Assembly: GCA_030037545.1 (NCBI GenBank)
Contig: JASHRF010000063.1
Location: forward strand, 1 to 64,000
Length of the DNA stretch: 64,000 nt
DNA from: Acidobacteriaceae bacterium
GTDB lineage: Bacteria; Acidobacteriota; Terriglobia; Terriglobales; Acidobacteriaceae
Reading direction: 5' to 3'
Part shown: positions 42,139 to 52,516 of the stretch, in pieces
Numbering within the stretch: position 1 is the first letter of the stretch
How the letters are laid out: every line of letters starts with the position of its first letter
Position numbers and translations under genes: made by a program
Notes under the pieces: generated by a model
What the model was told of the DNA's origin: nothing
Database searches by the model: none
Seen by the model: the letters and a program-made list of their open reading frames with translations, nothing else

Positions 42139-43197
42139 TTAATTCATGTATTCGCGCGCGCCCTTCCACAGATCGACGCCGCCCTCCTGCGCATAGCGGT
42201 CGATTTCCTTGAGCTCGGCGTCGACGAATTCCAGCTTCTTGACGGCGTCGAGTGAGTCGTCGAGCTGCTCCACGTTGCGCGCGCCGATCAGAGCGGAGGT
42301 GACGCGGCTGTCGCGCAGCACCCAGGCGATGGCCATCTGCGCGAGCGTCTGGCCGCGGCCTTCGGCGATGGCGTTGAGGGCGCGCACGCGCTCGATGTTG
42401 GCGGGATCGAGGAACTGGCGGAGCATGGATGAGTTGGCATAGGTGGCGCGCGAGTTTTCCGGCACGCCGTTGAGGTATTTCTTCGTCAGCAGGCCCTGCG
42501 CCAGCGGCGAAAACGCGATGCATCCGGCGCCAATCTCGGCAAGCACGTCGAGTAGCCCCTTTTCGACCCAGCGATTCAGCATGGAGTAGGAGGGCTGATG
42601 AATGAGCAGCGGCAGGCCCATGGATTTGAGAATCTGCGCGGCTTCGCGCGTCTGCTGCGGCCCGTACGACGAGATGCCTGCGTAAAGCGCCTTGCCTTGG
42701 TGGACGGCGGTGACCAGCGCGCCCATGGTTTCTTCGAGCGGGCAGTTGGCCCAGGGGCGATGAGAGTAGAAGATGTCGACGTATTCGAGGCCCATGCGGC
42801 GGAGGCTGTCATCGAGCGAGCTGAGCAGGTACTTGCGCGAGGCGCCGATGCCATAGGGGCCGGGCCACATGTCCCAGCCGGCCTTGGTGGAGATGACCAG
42901 CTCGTTGCGCAAGCCGCTGGCGTGCTTGCGCACGCCGAAGTCCTGGCGCAGGATGCAGCCGAAGTTCTCCTCGGCTGAGCCGTAGGGAGGGCCGTAGTTG
43001 TTGGCCAGATCGAAGTGGGTGACGCCGCGGTCGAAGGCGCGGCGAATGACGGCGCGGCCAGTCTCAAAGACGTCGGCGCCGCCGAAGTTCTGCCACAGGC
43101 CGAGGGAGATGGGCGGCAGCACGAGGCCAAAACGGCCAACGCGGCGGAAGGTGACGTTGTCATAGCGATCAGGAGCGGGAACGTACTGTTTTTCCAT
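42139..43197 (-). CDS. Aldo-keto reductase (YghZ/Kv-beta-like)
   Basis: NADPH-dependent reductase of 352 residues. Catalytic tetrad: Asp in HFDLANNYGPPYGSAE, Tyr in the same segment, Lys in ISTKAGWDMWPGPYG, His in IFYSHRPWANCPLEE. The insert WPGPYGIGASRKYLLSSLDD and the closing RDSRVTSALIGARNVEQL match the L-glyceraldehyde-3-phosphate/methylglyoxal reductase group (AKR14). Cytoplasmic, with no signal. The downstream (right) flank is a long non-coding gap. Confidence 0.92.
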   Translation of the reverse strand: MEKQYVPAPDRYDNVTFRRVGRFGLVLPPISLGLWQNFGGADVFETGRAVIRRAFDRGVTHFDLANNYGPPYGSAEENFGCILRQDFGVRKHASGLRNELVISTKAGWDMWPGPYGIGASRKYLLSSLDDSLRRMGLEYVDIFYSHRPWANCPLEETMGALVTAVHQGKALYAGISSYGPQQTREAAQILKSMGLPLLIHQPSYSMLNRWVEKGLLDVLAEIGAGCIAFSPLAQGLLTKKYLNGVPENSRATYANSSMLRQFLDPANIERVRALNAIAEGRGQTLAQMAIAWVLRDSRVTSALIGARNVEQLDDSLDAVKKLEFVDAELKEIDRYAQEGGVDLWKGAREYMN

Positions 43198-43969
43198 GGC
43201 TCTCCCATGTTACTGCGTCAATCTATTGAGCCCGCCCCGGAGGGAGCAACGGGTGATCTCCGTCGGAGAGGCCGTCTCCTTGCCCAATTCCTTCGCCGCA
43301 ACAATGGGCTTTGACTGGCGGGCGAGGCGCTCTTGCGGGCCTGGCTGGTACGACGGCCATGGAAGTAACGGAATGCAGTGGCCCACAGGAGCTGTGCATA
43401 GCCGGGGGGAGGGGGTGTCTGCACAGATCGATGCTAAGCTGCCGATAATCATGGGCTTCGACCCGAAATAACATGGCTGCAGAATGGCGCTGAGAGCCGG
43501 TTTTGTGGCATTATCGGCGCGATGGTCGATGTTCCCGGCGGGCTTCAGCGGTATCCAGGCGCCGCGCAAAACAGGCGCGAAAGATGGGCGCGCGGCAACG
43601 GTAGCGTTGGATTTGGCCATGTGAGCCTTCCCTCTGATCACAACCTGATTGTGCGCTAAACGGGATAATTCACCGCAGTGTGACGTGAGAATATTTCTGG
43701 AAGCAGATGAGCATTGGTTTCAAGCAGATAGAACTCGCGAAGGTGTGTACGCGAGAGCGCGCCGCGCTTGACAAGCGCTGAGGCGAGCCCATGTGGTTTG
43801 GGCAGCCGAGCACATTCGTCAACCCGCACGGTCTTCACCGGTCCACAATCGTGCGCAGGCCCGAAGCAAGGTCTTCGAGCGAACAGCTTGGCGCCGTGCC
43901 GGACTTGATCTCTGCCACGCGGCGGGCGCTCTCCTCGTCCCAGGCCGCGGAGAGCGTGCTGAAATCGAG
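43198..43969. other. Long gap with only weak open frames
   Basis: Apart from the doubtful 43210-43620 frame I see no gene, RNA or clear hairpin in these 770 bases. A further minus-strand frame (43838-43656) opens with GTG and ends NAHLLPEIFSRH but has no ribosome site. The region may be degraded coding sequence. Confidence 0.4.
43210..43620 (-). CDS. Possible hypothetical protein (136 aa), doubtful
   Basis: The only support is a strong Shine-Dalgarno (GAGGGAAGG, five bases before ATG 43620) and a plausible start MAKSNATVAARPSFAPVLRG. The rest is proline/alanine rich without secondary-structure pattern, and it ends close to the start of the aldo-keto reductase gene. Possibly a decayed gene. 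Confidence 0.25.
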   Translation of the reverse strand: MAKSNATVAARPSFAPVLRGAWIPLKPAGNIDHRADNATKPALSAILQPCYFGSKPMIIGSLASICADTPSPRLCTAPVGHCIPLLPWPSYQPGPQERLARQSKPIVAAKELGKETASPTEITRCSLRGGLNRLTQ

Positions 43970-45460
43970 CTACTCCGCGTTGTCGATCTGGGCACGCTGG
44001 AGCTTGTCGGAGTAGTCGACGTAGACGGCTTTCCAGGTGGTGAAGAAGTCGATGGCGCCGAGACCTTCGCGGTGGCCGTTGCCGGTTTGCTTTACGCCGC
44101 CGAAGGGCAGGTGGACTTCGGCGCCGATAGTGGGCGCGTTGATGTAGGTGATGCCGGCTTCGAGATCGCGCATGGCGGCGAAGGCGCGGTTGACGTTCTT
44201 TGTGTAGATGGAAGTGGAAAGGCCGTAGTCGATGGAGTTGGCGATCTCGACGGCCTGCTCGAACGCGTCGAACTCGAGCAAAGCGACGACGGGGCCGAAG
44301 ACTTCTTCGCGGGCGATGCGCATTGCGGGTTTGACGCCCGCAAAGACGGTCGGCTCGAAGAAGGTGCCGTTGGCGCAGGCGCCGTCGGTGAGCGTGTGGC
44401 CTCCGCAGAGAAGCTCGGCACCTTCGTTCTTTGCGATTTCGACGTATTTACGCGATGTCTCAATCTGGCTGGCGTTCACTTGCGGGCCAACTTCGACGGA
44501 TTCATCGAGGCCGTTGCCGATTTTGAGTCTCTTGGCGCGGGCTACGAATCTTTCAGTAAATGCGCCGGCTATGCCGCGCTGGAGCAGGATGCGGCTGGTG
44601 GCCGTGCAGCGCTGGCCGGTGGTGCCGAACGCGCCCCATAATGCGCCGTCGAGAGCCAGATCGAGGTTGGTGTCTTGCATGACGATCATGGCATTTTTGC
44701 CGCCCATCTCGAGCGAGACCTGCTTGAAGGTGGCCGCGGCGCGCTGGCCTACGTGCGAGCCCACGGCGCTCGACCCGGTAAAGCTGATGGCGCGCACGTC
44801 AGGATGCTCGACCAGCGCTTGCCCCGCGTCCGAGCCGCCTCCCGACACGATGTTGATGACGCCTTCCGGAATGCCCGCGTCGGCCAGGGTTTGGACAAGA
44901 TTGTAGGTGGAGAGCGGCGTATCGGTGGCCGGCTTGATGACGCAGGTGTTGCCGGCGACGAGGGCGGGAAAGAGCTTCCAACTGGGGATGGCCATGGGGA
45001 AGTTCCAGGGCGTGATGAGGCCGACGACGCCTACGGGCATGCGCACGGACATGGCGAATTTATTTTGGAGCTCGGATGGGGTGGTGACGCCGAAGAGGCG
45101 GCGGCCTTCGCCGGCTACGTAAAAGGCTTCGTCGATGGCCTCCTGCACATCGCCGCGGGTCTCGGCCAGCACCTTGCCCATTTCGCGGGTCATTTGGCGG
45201 GCGAATTCTTCTTTGCGCTCCTGCAGGAGGATACCGGTGCGCAGCAAAATCTCAGCACGCTTGGGCGCGGGAACGAGGCGCCAGATGCGGAAAGCTGCTT
45301 TCGCGGCTTCCACGGCGCGGTTCACGTCTTCAGCGCCTGAGGATGGGAATTCGCCCACGATGTCAGCGTGGTCGGCGGGGTTGACGTTGAGGCTGGTTTT
45401 GCCACTCGCAGCCGGAAGCCATTGGCCGGCAATCAGATTATGGTATTTGAGATGGGACAT
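43970..45460 (-). CDS. NAD(P)-dependent aldehyde dehydrogenase (496 aa)
   Basis: ALDH superfamily with a complete active site: [20 protein letters not shown] with catalytic Asn, Glu in [13 protein letters not shown], Cys in [13 protein letters not shown], and the cofactor loop [14 protein letters not shown]. The C-terminal pattern [20 protein letters not shown] then [11 protein letters not shown] is seen in dehydrogenases for semialdehydes such as alpha-ketoglutarate or aminoadipate semialdehyde. The substrate is not certain. ATG 45460 follows CGAGG; upstream codons lack homology. Confidence 0.9.
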   Translation of the reverse strand: MSHLKYHNLIAGQWLPAASGKTSLNVNPADHADIVGEFPSSGAEDVNRAVEAAKAAFRIWRLVPAPKRAEILLRTGILLQERKEEFARQMTREMGKVLAETRGDVQEAIDEAFYVAGEGRRLFGVTTPSELQNKFAMSVRMPVGVVGLITPWNFPMAIPSWKLFPALVAGNTCVIKPATDTPLSTYNLVQTLADAGIPEGVINIVSGGGSDAGQALVEHPDVRAISFTGSSAVGSHVGQRAAATFKQVSLEMGGKNAMIVMQDTNLDLALDGALWGAFGTTGQRCTATSRILLQRGIAGAFTERFVARAKRLKIGNGLDESVEVGPQVNASQIETSRKYVEIAKNEGAELLCGGHTLTDGACANGTFFEPTVFAGVKPAMRIAREEVFGPVVALLEFDAFEQAVEIANSIDYGLSTSIYTKNVNRAFAAMRDLEAGITYINAPTIGAEVHLPFGGVKQTGNGHREGLGAIDFFTTWKAVYVDYSDKLQRAQIDNAE

Positions 45461-46844
<1,384 letters not shown>

Positions 46845-46847
46845 AGG

Positions 46848-46998
46848 CAGTGATCAGTTGTCAGTTGTCAGTGATCAGTCAGGTCGTGCGCCGGGCCGGA
46901 GTTTCGCCTTTCGCGAAAGTCCTTGAGTTATAGCGGAACACAAACGCGCTCACCGCTGCTTCCGCTCGCTGACAACTGAAAACTGCCAACCGACAACT
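46848..46998. repeat. CAGTTGTCAG-type inverted repeat between mreB and mreC
   Basis: AGTGATCAGTTGTCAGTTGT then CAGTGATCAG lies at about 46850-46880. GCTGACAACTGAAAACTGCC then AACCGACAAC occurs at about 46967-46996 in the opposite orientation, so the two arms can pair across a 90-base loop. It resembles a small mobile palindromic repeat. Confidence 0.7.
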
Positions 46999-47006
46999 CG
47001 CATTTT

Positions 47007-48350
47007 ATGGAATCGTTTTTCGTTCGCTATCGGAATTTTGTAGTGTTGCTGGCCGTGCTGGTAGCGCAGATCGCCGGATTGGCTGTGCAGGTGCGCAGGA
47101 ACGCTGGCGGACACAACAGCCTCAACGCTCAGGATGGCTCGGGCGTGCGGCTGATCCGCTACTGGGCCGAATCGCTGGTGGCTCCGCCCGAGCGGCTGAT
47201 TCACGACGCCCGGCTGGGCATTGTGGGTCTCTGGACGGGCTACATCGACCTGCGCCATCTGAGGCAGCAGAATCGGGACCTGGAACAGACCGTCGACCGG
47301 CTGCGCCTGGAGCAGGCCGAACTGCTTGAAGATGCACAGCAAGGCGAGCGGTTGCAGGCAATGCTGGGATTCCAGGAGCATTACATCTATTCGACCGCGC
47401 CGGCACAGGTCTTCGGTTCCAGCGGCAGCGTGCAGGCGAAGGTTTTCTATATCGACAAGGGCGCGGACAACGGGTTGAAGCGAGACATGCCGGTGATTTC
47501 TCCGGACGGCATTGTGGGCAAGGTGCGCGACGTATTTCCGCACACCGCGCAAGTGCTGGCCATTAACGACCAGACCAGCGGTGCGGGCGTGATCCTGGAG
47601 ACGACACGTGTTCGCGGGGTGCTCAAGGGCAATGAGGCCGGGCAGTTGGAGATCGTTGGCCTGTTGTCCGATGAGCGCATCAAGCCGGGCGAGAAGGTGC
47701 TCACCGCCGGCGGCGACCTGATTTTTCCGCGCGGGCTGCCGGTGGGCACGGTGAAAAAAGTGGTTCCCGATCCCGATCGCGATTCGTTTATCGACGTCAT
47801 GGTGACGCCTGCGGCGCATCTGGACCAGCTCGACGAGGTGCTGGTGATTACGTCGACCGAGCCGCGCTTTCCCGCGCAGGACCGTAAGGACATAGCCACC
47901 AGCGAGGAGCTGAAAGGCGCGCAGGCCGCCGCGATTGAGCAACAGGTTCAGGCGCAGATGAAGGCATCGGAGATCAGGGCCGAGCGGCTGCCGGGGCTGA
48001 CCGATGCGAACGCGCCGGTGGGCGCGCCGCTGCCGATCGCGGCCGGCCAGAATGGCGCAGCCAGCCCACCCGCCGCGCCGCCCCCGCCCAAGCTGTTGCC
48101 CACGCTGCACCCTGACCGATTTTCGCCCAGCATTGCCGATGCGGATTCAGGCGTGACTCCAGTGGCATCCGAGACGGCCTCCAAGCCAAAGAACGCGCCG
48201 GCGGTCAATGCGCCCGGCGGTAAACCGGCCGCGCCGAAGCCGGCCCATGCGCCGGCCGCTCATCCCGCGGCCTCGCAGCCGAGCCAACCGCCCCATCCCA
48301 CCGCAGGTCACGCGGCAAATTCCGTGTCGGGGCCGGGGAGGAATCCTTAG
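47007..48350 (+). CDS. mreC: Rod shape-determining protein MreC with proline/alanine-rich tail
   Basis: One N-terminal membrane helix (NFVVLLAVLVAQIAGLAVQV), a coiled coil (LRHLRQQNRDLEQTVDRLRL) and the beta-barrel pair (VFYIDKGADNGLKRDMPVIS; ILETTRVRGVLKGNEAGQLE; GEKVLTAGGDLIFPRGLPVG). This periplasmic scaffold binds PBP2 and RodA. The last 150 residues are a low-complexity Ala/Pro tail (APAAHPAASQPSQPPHPTAG), longer than in most MreC. It is followed by mreD after two bases. Confidence 0.95.
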   Translation: MESFFVRYRNFVVLLAVLVAQIAGLAVQVRRNAGGHNSLNAQDGSGVRLIRYWAESLVAPPERLIHDARLGIVGLWTGYIDLRHLRQQNRDLEQTVDRLRLEQAELLEDAQQGERLQAMLGFQEHYIYSTAPAQVFGSSGSVQAKVFYIDKGADNGLKRDMPVISPDGIVGKVRDVFPHTAQVLAINDQTSGAGVILETTRVRGVLKGNEAGQLEIVGLLSDERIKPGEKVLTAGGDLIFPRGLPVGTVKKVVPDPDRDSFIDVMVTPAAHLDQLDEVLVITSTEPRFPAQDRKDIATSEELKGAQAAAIEQQVQAQMKASEIRAERLPGLTDANAPVGAPLPIAAGQNGAASPPAAPPPPKLLPTLHPDRFSPSIADADSGVTPVASETASKPKNAPAVNAPGGKPAAPKPAHAPAAHPAASQPSQPPHPTAGHAANSVSGPGRNP

Positions 48351-48352
48351 CC

Positions 48353-48874
48353 ATGGCCTTGCTCGGCGCGGATTTTCGCCGCGACCTGGAAATTCATCGC
48401 TATCCGCTGATCGTTTATGCGCTGGTTCCCCTCAGCGCGCTGGTTCTGCAGTCGTGGCTGCCCAGGGTGATGGGGCCGTATGCGCTGTTCGACCTGCCGC
48501 TGGTCATCACCATCTACTTTGCGCTGGGCCGGCGCAGCCCCATTCAGGGAACCCTCATGGGCGCCGCGCTGGGATTGTTTGAAGACGCGCTCTCCCAGCA
48601 CGCTATCGGGCTGAACGGCATTGCCAAAGCGGTGGTCGGGTATCTGGCCGCGTCGGTGGGCGTGCGCGTCGATGTCGAAAACATTGCGATCCGCGTGATG
48701 CTGAACTTTGTGCTTTCGCTGGTTTCGAGCGCTATTTATTTGTTCGTGGCGCGCTTCCTGCTGGGGCTGGAGTTCGAGTGGCGCTGGGTGATGGAGATCG
48801 TTATGGCCGTGGATAATGCGGCTATCGCCTTAGTGCTGTTTCCGGCGCTGGATAGGCTGCAAGTGCGGGAATAG
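48353..48874 (+). CDS. mreD: Rod shape-determining protein MreD
   Basis: Small membrane protein of 173 residues with about five helices (VYALVPLSALVLQSWL; YALFDLPLVITIYFALGRRS; MGAALGLFEDALSQHAIGLN; IALVLFPALDRL at the end). GAALGLFEDALS...GLNGIAKAVVGYLAA matches the MreD core. It completes the mreBCD unit and starts two bases after mreC. Confidence 0.93.
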   Translation: MALLGADFRRDLEIHRYPLIVYALVPLSALVLQSWLPRVMGPYALFDLPLVITIYFALGRRSPIQGTLMGAALGLFEDALSQHAIGLNGIAKAVVGYLAASVGVRVDVENIAIRVMLNFVLSLVSSAIYLFVARFLLGLEFEWRWVMEIVMAVDNAAIALVLFPALDRLQVRE

Positions 48875-48882
48875 GCGGCTCG

Positions 48883-49890
48883 CTATTGGGGCGCGGTTTC
48901 CATTGCGCCCTCGATGACCGGGGCGAGCATGGCCCGCGTGCGTTGGACGGCGAGGGCGATGAGCGCGACTGCAGCAATGAGAAGAACGATATGGCCGGCA
49001 AGGATTGTGGCGGGACTGCCTCCTTTCGCGATTGGCGGTTGGAAGAAGGCGTGTACGCCGTAAGCCAAGGCACCCGCGGCCCCGATGCTGAATGTGTGGA
49101 GGGCCGTCCACTGAGCGCGGCGGGAGAGCAGGCCGGCTGAGACAAGGAAAATTGCGTCGATGAGAAGCATGAAGGCGACCGCGCCCCAGTTCCATCGCGG
49201 AGGTGTTTTGAGGACAGCCATGCCCAGCAAAAATGCGGTCAATCCGGTGAGCCACGGGGTGGGAACGGAGCCGGCGCGATTGCGAATCCCCGGAAACGGC
49301 AATAGGAACGCAGCCAGGATGAAGAGGATGCAGAACACGCCGGTGAGGGCAAACTGCGCGTGCGAGGCAAAGAAATGGTCGCGATGGATGGTGTAGGCGG
49401 CGTTCATGACGATGCCGGCGGCGAAGACCACGGCTACGATTGAAGTGCCGATTTTGCCAAGCCAGGGCGTCTTGGCGTGGGAGGGGAAAAGGGCTTCGGC
49501 GAGAGCGATGGATACGCCCATGCTCCAAAAGATGTGAAGGTTGAACATGAAGAGGGTCCACCATGCGCCAATGCCAAGAGCCGGAATCCAGGCGGGGGCG
49601 AGCAGATGCAAGTGCAATCCCATCGCGTCGGGATTGAAGAGGGTCTGGCCGGTGAAGCCTTCTTCAACGAGGGTGTAGGCCGCGCCCAGCAGCAGCATGG
49701 TGGGCCAGCCGCGGCCGGCGCGGCGCGCGAGCTCGCGGATGAGCAGTGCGCCGCCACCATAGAGCGGGGCCATCATCAAGAGCGCCGCCAGCAGCGTGAG
49801 CGGCAGGTCGCCAAGAAGATACTCGGCGACCAGCGGCGCGACAAAGAACAGCGTGATTGCTGCAGCAAAACTTCTCTGAGTGCTCATCAT
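48883..49890 (-). CDS. Polytopic membrane protein of unknown function (335 aa)
   Basis: About nine hydrophobic helices. Conserved-looking features are a basic loop LLIRELARRAGRGWPTMLLL and an acidic EEGFTGQTLFNPDAMGLH, a RELxRRxGRGxPxxLLLxxAYxxxEEG layout I have seen in uncharacterised membrane proteins and which is loosely like CPBP-type EExxxR proteases. The catalytic pattern is not convincing. It is convergent with mreD and interrupts the shape cluster. Start ATG 49890 (MMS) has AGGAGTGAG upstream. Confidence 0.75.
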   Translation of the reverse strand: MMSTQRSFAAAITLFFVAPLVAEYLLGDLPLTLLAALLMMAPLYGGGALLIRELARRAGRGWPTMLLLGAAYTLVEEGFTGQTLFNPDAMGLHLHLLAPAWIPALGIGAWWTLFMFNLHIFWSMGVSIALAEALFPSHAKTPWLGKIGTSIVAVVFAAGIVMNAAYTIHRDHFFASHAQFALTGVFCILFILAAFLLPFPGIRNRAGSVPTPWLTGLTAFLLGMAVLKTPPRWNWGAVAFMLLIDAIFLVSAGLLSRRAQWTALHTFSIGAAGALAYGVHAFFQPPIAKGGSPATILAGHIVLLIAAVALIALAVQRTRAMLAPVIEGAMETAPQ

Positions 49891-50194
49891 GCCTCACTCC
49901 TGTTACAGCCCGTAAAGAGCTCGCCAATTGGATCGGATTCGATGGCTGATGGCCCGGCCTATGAAGTTCGTTACTCGATCGACCCGCTGCATGGATGCGG
50001 TTCTGTCGCTGGATTCGAGGCCGTAAGCGCTCAAGAGCCCATCTTGGTGAACCAACGGCCAGTTTTCGCGATCTTACCATGCCTTCATTGCCGTACTCCC
50101 ACGGCCCCTTGTTCTCCTGAACACTTCCCGAAGTTGCGCGTCTATTGATTGAGCCGCCGAATCTCGATTGGCTGTATCCTAGAAAAACAAGCGG
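49891..50194. other. Intergenic region upstream of mrdA
   Basis: Divergent gap of 304 bases. Nothing beyond an expected promoter for mrdA; no hairpin or repeat stands out. Confidence 0.4.
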
Positions 50195-52516
50195 ATGTAT
50201 TCGAGCAACGGCAGTAATCGGGGCGAAAAACTGCCCACCTTCAAGCTGACGGTGGTGCAGTACGGCATCTTGTTCATGATGCTGGCGCTGGTCTGCGGCT
50301 TGTGGCGGCTTCAGGTGCTGGGTGCCAGCAACTTCAAGCAGCTTGCCGAGGCGAACCGCATCCGCAAGGTGCCCATCCTGGCCGCGCGCGGCAAGCTCTT
50401 CGACCGCTACGGCCGGCTGCTGGTCGACAACTACCCCTCCACATCCTGCTTTCTGGTCCGCGAGCAGAACCACAATATCGAGGCTGACCTGCCGCTGATT
50501 GCCGAGGGATTGCACCTCGATCTCGACCAGTTGCGCCAGACCCTCCGCCACTATCGCGGCCTGCCCGGTTACCAGCCGATTCCCATCAAGGAAGACATAT
50601 CGGCCGACGAAGTGGCATTTATTGCCGCGCATAAGAACGAGCTGCCGGAGCTGGAAACCATTGAAGAGGCGCGGCGGCTTTATCCGCGGGATGGGTTTGC
50701 GGCGCACCTGATCGGCTACGTGGGCGAGGTGAGCGAGGAGGACCTGAACAATCCGCGCTATGCGGCCGACGAGCCGGGCGACGTGGTCGGCAAGGATGGG
50801 GTCGAAGAGACTTACGACGAACTGCTGAGGGGTACGGACGGTTCACGCGATGTGATTGTGGACAGCCACGGCCGCGAGGTAGGTTTCTTCGGCATTCAGC
50901 ATGCCATTCCCGGCCAGGACCTGAAACTGACTATCGACAACGACATCCAGCGCGCGGCGGAAATCGCGCTTGGCGACCGCGATGGGGCGGTGGTGGTGAT
51001 GGACCCGCGTAACGGCGAAATCCTGGCCCTGGTTTCGCATCCCAGCTACGATCCCAACGATTTCTCCGTCAAGGTCAGCCGCGCTGAATGGAGCAAGCTG
51101 ATCACCGATCCCGATCACCCAATGATGGATCGCGCCTTACAGGCGCAGCTTCCGCCGGGCTCGACGTTCAAGATTCTCATGTCGGTGGCCGGACTGCAGG
51201 AGGGCGTGGCGCAGGACATGAAGGTGATGTGCAACGGCGGCGCCACGTTCTATGGCCACTTCTATGCCTGCGATAAGCACCACGGCATGGTCGATATCGA
51301 ACACGCAATTCCGTGGTCCTGCGATACGTTTTTCTATACCCTGGCCAACCGGCTGGGCATTGATACGATTGCCCGCTACGCCCATAGCGTGGGCCTGGGC
51401 GAGCCCACCGGCATCGACCTGCCCAACGAGGCCAGCGGCAACGTGCCCAGCTCGGAATGGAAGCTGCGGACCTTCCATGAGAAGTGGTTTGCCGGTGAGA
51501 CCATCTCGGTGGGCATCGGGCAGGGCGCGGTTACGGTTACACCCATCCAGTTAGCGCGGATGATTTCCGGCATTGCCTCGGACGGACACTTCGTGCGGCC
51601 GCATGTGGTTGATCCGGCACAGCTTCCGGCTGAGTTCCGGCAGGAATTGCTGCAATCGTTCCCCGGCTCGGGCGTGGCATCCATTCCGTTGACCGATGCG
51701 AATTGGGACATCATTACCAACGGCATGGCGCAAGCGACCTCGCCGGGCGAGTTCGACACGGCTTTTGCGTCGCATCTTGACGGCGTGGATTTTGCAGGTA
51801 AAACCGGAACTGCCCAGATTGCCAGTCACGCGGCTCTCGCCAAAATGGGTAAAGGCGTGGACACCCGTCCCGATGGCTGGTTTGTGGGCGTGATTCCGCG
51901 GCGCAATCCCGAGTTCGTGGTTGCGGTGCTGTGGGAGCACGGGGACTGGGGATCGAATGCGGCGCGGCTGGCCGCCCAGGTGGCTACTGTCTACGTGAAC
52001 AAGCAGCGCGAGATGGAGCACAACATTCTGCAGCAGGCCTCGGCGTCAAAGCCAGTGGAAATGGGCGCGGTGTGGACGGAGACGGCGCCGGCCGAGGGAC
52101 CAAGGGACCAAGCCGCCCCAGCAAGCACAAATCGCTTGCCGGGGATCCCGTCTGGGACAAAGGGACAAAGGGACAAGAGCGGTGATTCCATCGCGGCGGA
52201 GAGGACCGTTCTTCTCGGCGGTCATTTCCTTATCCAGCCTGGCAATACCGGTCTCGTGCCAGGGCATGACTTCAGTCATGCCGCAAACACGCCCCAACAC
52301 GGCGCTGGGACTTCAGGTCCCCGGAAGACGCTCTCCCAGGAACTGCCCCCTAACGGGCTAAAGCCCGGCCACTCTTCTACTGCCGATACGGCGCGGCTGA
52401 AGCCGTGCCCTGACACAAAGCCCTGCCAGAAGATACAGCCGAGGGCTACGGCTTTCATTACCGCCGGTCAATTGCCTCCTGTGCCACCGCTGCGCGTCAA
52501 GGAAGATACTCACTGA
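50195..52516 (+). CDS. mrdA: Penicillin-binding protein 2 with a repeat-derived C-terminal tail
   Basis: Peptidoglycan transpeptidase of the elongation machinery. One membrane helix (YGILFMMLALVCGLWRLQVL), dimerisation/pedestal domain (RGKLFDRYGRLLVDNYPSTS), then the transpeptidase with SxxK in PPGSTFKILMS, the SxD-type motif in PWSCDTFFYTL and KTG in FAGKTGTAQIA. The enzyme normally ends about residue 625 (HGDWGSNAARLAAQVATVYV then a short end). Here some 130 extra residues follow, read through GGGACAAAGGGAC repeats and GGCTTCAGCC palindromes (for example NGLKPGHSSTADTARLKPCP). It overlaps rodA by one base (TGATG). Confidence 0.93.
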   Translation: MYSSNGSNRGEKLPTFKLTVVQYGILFMMLALVCGLWRLQVLGASNFKQLAEANRIRKVPILAARGKLFDRYGRLLVDNYPSTSCFLVREQNHNIEADLPLIAEGLHLDLDQLRQTLRHYRGLPGYQPIPIKEDISADEVAFIAAHKNELPELETIEEARRLYPRDGFAAHLIGYVGEVSEEDLNNPRYAADEPGDVVGKDGVEETYDELLRGTDGSRDVIVDSHGREVGFFGIQHAIPGQDLKLTIDNDIQRAAEIALGDRDGAVVVMDPRNGEILALVSHPSYDPNDFSVKVSRAEWSKLITDPDHPMMDRALQAQLPPGSTFKILMSVAGLQEGVAQDMKVMCNGGATFYGHFYACDKHHGMVDIEHAIPWSCDTFFYTLANRLGIDTIARYAHSVGLGEPTGIDLPNEASGNVPSSEWKLRTFHEKWFAGETISVGIGQGAVTVTPIQLARMISGIASDGHFVRPHVVDPAQLPAEFRQELLQSFPGSGVASIPLTDANWDIITNGMAQATSPGEFDTAFASHLDGVDFAGKTGTAQIASHAALAKMGKGVDTRPDGWFVGVIPRRNPEFVVAVLWEHGDWGSNAARLAAQVATVYVNKQREMEHNILQQASASKPVEMGAVWTETAPAEGPRDQAAPASTNRLPGIPSGTKGQRDKSGDSIAAERTVLLGGHFLIQPGNTGLVPGHDFSHAANTPQHGAGTSGPRKTLSQELPPNGLKPGHSSTADTARLKPCPDTKPCQKIQPRATAFITAGQLPPVPPLRVKEDTH
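52098..52450. repeat. Repeat cluster translated as the PBP2 tail
   Basis: GGGACCAAGGGACC (near 52098) and GGGACAAAGGGACAAAGGGA (52155-52174) are G-rich repeats. GGCATGACTTCAGTCATGCC (52263-52282), CGGGCTAAAGCCCG (52354-52367) and GGCGCGGCTGAAGCCGTGCC (52390-52409) are palindromes of the family seen at 18.8, 24.2 and 25.6 kb. All stay in the mrdA frame. Confidence 0.88.

Noticed and set aside
48883-49890. CPBP-type intramembrane protease
   Set aside because: An EE pair exists, but the EExxxR and HxxxB motifs are not arranged as in that family, so it was left as unknown.
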